DNA of 64,000 nucleotides. It comes from Epinephelus fuscoguttatus. Lineage: Eukaryota > Chordata > Actinopteri > Perciformes > Serranidae. The notes under the pieces were generated by a model that saw nothing but the letters and a program-made list of their open reading frames with translations, did no database searches and was not told where the DNA came from. Position numbers and translations under genes: made by a program. Positions 60,392 to 64,000 of the stretch are shown here, piece by piece. Position 1 is the first letter of the stretch, and each line of letters starts with the position of its first letter. The stretch is taken from the NCBI RefSeq assembly GCF_011397635.1, contig NC_064760.1, positions 24,935,356-24,999,355 of the forward strand, written 5' to 3'.

Positions 60392-60983
60392 CGTAGGAGA
60401 GCACTGTAACTTGCAAAAATACTGATTTTAATGCTGCACCATTTCGCTGACTAGACCTTCATCAGGTAAATAGTTTTGTGACAAAGAAAAGCCGTCTTAT
60501 ATTCTGGTATATTTTGATGTAACTTTACTCTGTGACATTGTGGAGGCCTAGTTGCATTTTATTATAAAGTTTCCTATTTGTGTATTGATGCTTATTCTTG
60601 ATGTAAACATATCCCTATAGGTCTTTTTTCAATGTCCCTTCAAGATTTGGTCATGTATGATTTTTAGAGAATGCAAGTTAACAATAAGGGCTTAAGCATT
60701 TATTCTCAAGAATGTACCTATGGGGTATGTTTAAGATTGTCAGTGAGGATTTTTAAATTTTCCTTCTTTATTCCTCTATTTCTCTGGATAATGTTGATTG
60801 TTACACTAATTGATGTTTGGTATTTAGCCTTCCCACTGCCTGAGGGAAATGTGACTAATTGCAAACTCACTCTACTTAAGATGACTTCTCTTTACTAAAC
60901 TGTTTGCCTGATGAAGATCTAGTCACATTGCAGCATTAAAAATCATTATTTTTGCAAGTTAGACAGTGTGCAGGAGTTTCTTC
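60392..60983. mobile_element. Penelope-type fragments in inverted arrangement
   Basis: The arms 60392-60475 and 60896-60983 are inverted copies of about 80 bases (shared CTTGCAAAAAT, ATTTTAATGCTGC, CTTCATCAGG). On the minus strand the left arm reads CTGATGA (60459-60465), a short spacer and GAAA (60442-60445), a hammerhead-like core. The right arm (plus strand) keeps CTGATGA at 60908-60914 but lacks GAAA. The 420 bases between them are AT-rich and encode nothing recognised. Confidence 0.5.
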
Positions 60984-61041
60984 TACGAGAGAAACTGAAG
61001 ATGCAGTAACAGAATCTTGTTTATTATTTGGTCATTTAATC

Positions 61042-61250
61042 AGTTCATGAGCAGTGATTGACATGATTGACAGCTGTTAGAGACTTTGCGCCTCTGATTG
61101 GTTTTGTTCACAAGGCCATTAGAAGTGCTACAAAAAGGCAGAGGAACATGATTTTTTTCCCCACAGATTATCTGTCTCGTGTACTTTTGTGTGGATGTAT
61201 TGACAGTTCCCAGTTTTATGATTCTTATAAAAGTGACCAACTGTAGCTTT
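61042..61250 (-). mobile_element. MITE copy, minus orientation (outer arm)
   Basis: Reads on the minus strand AAAGCTACAGTTGGTCACTT, then ACACGAGACAGATAATCTGTGG and TCAATCACTGCTCATGAACTG. It is the inverse copy of 59948-60185 and keeps the terminal part that the plus copy lacks. Confidence 0.7.
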
Positions 61251-61890
61251 AGGGAGAAAAAGGAAGTGAGATAAGGAAGTATGTATTAGACAGAAGAGAG
61301 AAGAGCGAATGCAGTTAGAGTAAACCCATGTCGGTGCTCTAAAAAGCGTGTACATTGTATCTGGTATTCTTATTTTTATCTTGTACTATTAGTTGAAGAT
61401 AAACCTATTTCCTGTGAGCTTCTAGGATATAAATCATGAAAGGCAACTTCTTTACACCATTAAGAGGAAATTTAATGGAAACATTTATATAAACTAACAC
61501 TTCAAGTTTGTAACAAAAACAATAAACTTTACCCGAGAATATCAAAATGCACTTAATTTTTTTGTTAACGTCAACTCCCACAAATTGTCACAATATGATT
61601 AAACCACTTCAAATGTGGTTGAGCGTGTGTTCAGAGGAAAACTACACACATACTAAGGAAACTGCATTAGCACTGTATACTCAGAAAACGAACTCCAACT
61701 CTCTGACAAGAGAGATCCACTTTTAAGGCAAGGAGACGAATTCTTTTTGTAAGAGTTCAGTGATACATGATGATAAAGACGAGGGAGCTAGAAATGTGTC
61801 CTGTGTCGAGGTCATGAAGTCAGTCCAGCTGCATTAAAACTGTGCCTGGAATGTCAACTATGAAAAGGTTCAATAGTCACAGGCCAGGTG

Positions 61891-62974
61891 TCAAGGAAGA
61901 GACTGGATGATGATGATTTTCTCGTTGATGCAGAAACGGTGAAGCACACTGAACAGGTTTTCTCCACAGCGCGACACCTGCCTCTCCATGGCCAGACGGA
62001 AATCTTCCTTCACTCCTTTGGTGATCCCACGAGTCACTGTGTGGTGTCTGAAAAAATACAAGGATAAAAAAATAAACAGAAACACACATGTGGTCAGAGG
62101 TGTATTATCATGATCTGATTTGAGACTAATCTATACAGTAAAGACAAAAAAAACACAGCATGTTACTTTTTCCTTACATACACAATCAGCCAGTCAAAAA
62201 AAAGTTTCATCATCATAAATAAAAACCACATAAAACATGTCCACAAATGAAATGAGATCAAGTGTTATGAAAAGGCAAAAAACTAAATTGACTGCACAAC
62301 AAGACCAACATCATCCTCAAAGAACAACGACAACAGTGATGACCACAGAAAGACGAGCAATGGCTCAAATAAACAAACGCCGACAGGAAATCAAACTAAC
62401 TCTTGATGTAAAATGACAGGCCCAAATCAAAACTGGGGGGATGACAAGCCTTGAAGTTGGGAATGAAGGAAGGGTGACTGGTGTGGGGGAGGGATGGGAC
62501 TGAGGGAGGAGGGGCCTGGGGTACCTGTCCATCGTCTGCACCCCTTGTAGCAGAAGGGTATTTAACTCCACCCCCAGGGCGGGACTAGGGTTCCTGAGGA
62601 ACAGCAACATTCAACAACTCTCAGTCAGTGAGGGTGCATTCAAGTGACTTAACTTCTACAGCAATGAATGAAGGAGCTTTATTATTTTAACCATGAACTC
62701 CTTCTCTTTCCAATGTTTGCTCCATTAACAGCATTTTCAGTTCAAAGTACAATTTTCCCCACAGGCCATGTCTACTTAGATCATCAATCTATATCACTGC
62801 TCTCTTTAAAAACAGCAACAGAACGGGGGTGCGCAGAGTCACGATGCAAACTGAACCATTTCTGAAAGGGAGGTGCTTACTTGATCAGCATTCCCTGATT
62901 GGGCAGCAGCTCCAGTTGTATCCTCCCCCCTTCTGGAGTGCGCAGGTATGCAAACTCCTCCAGCATGTCAATGT
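61891..62974 (-). CDS. unrecognised gene, last three coding exons
   Basis: Three exons join in frame with AG/GT borders: 62881-62974, 62525-62593 and 61891-62047 (phases 1, 2 and 2). They encode about 105 C-terminal residues, with [57 protein letters not shown] and [20 protein letters not shown], ending SLP at the stop (61891-61893). The phase match, clean borders and soluble, mixed helix-like composition argue for a real host gene. I do not recognise the family and no known motif stands out. The 5' exons were not found in the remaining 1 kb and probably lie beyond the right edge. Confidence 0.6.
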
Positions 62975-64000
62975 CTAGCAAAAATCATGAGGTTATGGAA
63001 ACAAACATCCAAGACAAGAGAACATAAAAACAATGTAACTGCCAATCCATTCTTGTCAGCCTCTGTAGAGAGGTGAAGTCCCTCCCCTTCTGGTGAACCA
63101 CTATGGGGCCCTGTTTCACAAAATATAAGTATGGTAGTCAACAGTGAGAGACATTTTTTTGATCCTGTATGTGCCATTAATCACACATATGATGTTTGTC
63201 AATGTAAAATATATTTTGCAAGAAAAGAAAATTGTAGTTTGTCGAAGCTTTTTAGCATCATTTAGGTTTGTGTGAAACTACTGAGACAATATACGTCACC
63301 AACATGGCTGTTACCTTGACACATTTAACTTGGTTCTTCCAGAACTTGGGAATAAGTAGTCACTACAATTCTGGCCACGATGAGAGCTGCACCTATGCCT
63401 TTTCTCAGTACACCCCAGTAATAGGGCTGTCGCACTTCAGAAATTTCCCTACAGCGATTAATCCTGGCTAAACAATGCAATGTGTGGTATTACTGCCATT
63501 TTTTATTGTTTTGCAAATTACAGTCTTTATCCTGATTACAGAGCTTTGTAAATAAACTTTATTGAAAGTGTATTGTTGGGTGTATTGTTGCCTTTTAAAT
63601 GACAGTTGTGAAAGAAATTAACTGTTGAATGCAGAACACAGACAAGTCAGGAGGTTCAATAAGGGAAGCAGCGTTTTTCAGTTGAGATGCTTTGGTTGTG
63701 TCTAGCTGCTATGATACAGATTATCTGCAGGAGTAAATTAGTCTGCACAGGGTACAGCACTTCCTTTGGCCCTCGCTCTGGATGAAGAGAAGGCTGAAGC
63801 ATGTAGAGAGAGAGGACAGACCCGTCAGTCTGTGAGCATTTTCAGTATAATATCTCCTCCACTGTTGTTTTTTAGCAATGTGACAGTTGGTCTTTGTGGT
63901 ATTTATCCAGCTCCTCCTCAAATGTGACTGGACAGCTGGGTAAAAAGTGACAGTGATGAGTGGCTGCAGCGTTTTACCCAAAGTTGAATATTCTTCAAGG
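62975..64000. other. right edge, mostly intron-like; one weak exon candidate
   Basis: No certain feature. A minus-strand stretch 63872-63927 follows a CCAG acceptor and would encode TFEEELDKYHKDQLSHC and a stop, which has an exon-like look but no supporting match. A 60-bp AT-rich stretch with TTTATTG near 63550-63600 is unremarkable. Confidence 0.4.

Larger units (their letters stand above)
59422..61890. other. repeat-dense spacer downstream of TLR1
   Basis: It contains a LINE tail (59436-59950), an outer pair of inverted MITE copies (59948-60185 and 61042-61250) and an inner pair of Penelope-type arms (60392-60475 and 60896-60983). From 61251 to 61890 I see no recognised repeat or exon; the last bases probably include the 3' untranslated region of the minus-strand gene at 61891. 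Confidence 0.6.

Noticed and set aside
60671-60898. 75-codon open frame between the inverted arms
   Set aside because: It has a hydrophobic look because of T-rich DNA, no start context and no family match. It lies within Penelope-type repeat DNA.
63872-63927. Small terminal exon encoding TFEEELDKYHKDQLSHC
   Set aside because: It has an acceptor and a stop but no upstream exon in the window and no family resemblance, so it was not listed as a gene.

Overview
The window looks like a gene-sparse piece of a ray-finned (percomorph-type) fish genome. All genes have GT-AG introns and vertebrate-type proteins. The gaps hold repeats that I recognise as common in percomorph fish: Tc1-like, hAT-like and PIF/Harbinger-like DNA transposons, tRNA-derived SINEs, an L2/CR1-like LINE tail, Penelope-like fragments and long CA, TA and ATTT microsatellites. 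No bacterial, plasmid, CRISPR or viral structure is visible.

Layout from left to right: (1) NSUN7, minus strand, nine coding exons from 15569 down to 644, with the C-terminal exons beyond the left edge. (2) A promoter-like stretch (about 16.3-17.1 kb) rich in AACGTT palindromes, then a hAT-bounded segment (17.36-18.95 kb) carrying an inverted, decayed copy of the NSUN7 intron/exon boundary. (3) Intergenic repeats at 19-22.9 kb. (4) CHRNA9, minus strand, six exons, 22914-28028, 555 codons. (5) A Tc1-like transposon with an open 340-codon transposase (28.5-30.2 kb), a hAT MITE, a Penelope-like fragment and a PIF-type element with a SINE inside it (to 33.0 kb). (6) UBE2K, minus strand, seven exons, 36442-42672, 200 codons. 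(7) MITE clusters. (8) KLB, minus strand, six exons, 46475-52983, 1047 codons. (9) TLR1, plus strand, one coding exon, 57016-59421, 801 codons. (10) A LINE tail, a nested inverted-repeat cluster and the last three coding exons of an unrecognised minus-strand gene (61891-62974).

The genes do not form one pathway. They are a conserved synteny block: in human, KLB, UBE2K, CHRNA9 and NSUN7 lie in this order on 4p14 with the TLR1 family nearby, but many human neighbours (RPL9, LIAS, UGDH, SMIM14, PDS5A, N4BP2, RHOH, RBM47) are absent between them here. Four coding models were joined by hand from exon boundaries and frames; the UBE2K, CHRNA9 and KLB exon lengths sum to whole codons, which supports the models. 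The most interesting observations are the inverted NSUN7 fragment inside hAT ends, hammerhead-ribozyme-like cores in Penelope-type repeats, the three-fold 27-bp repeat in the CHRNA9 cytoplasmic loop, the open Tc1 transposase, and the unidentified gene at the right end.
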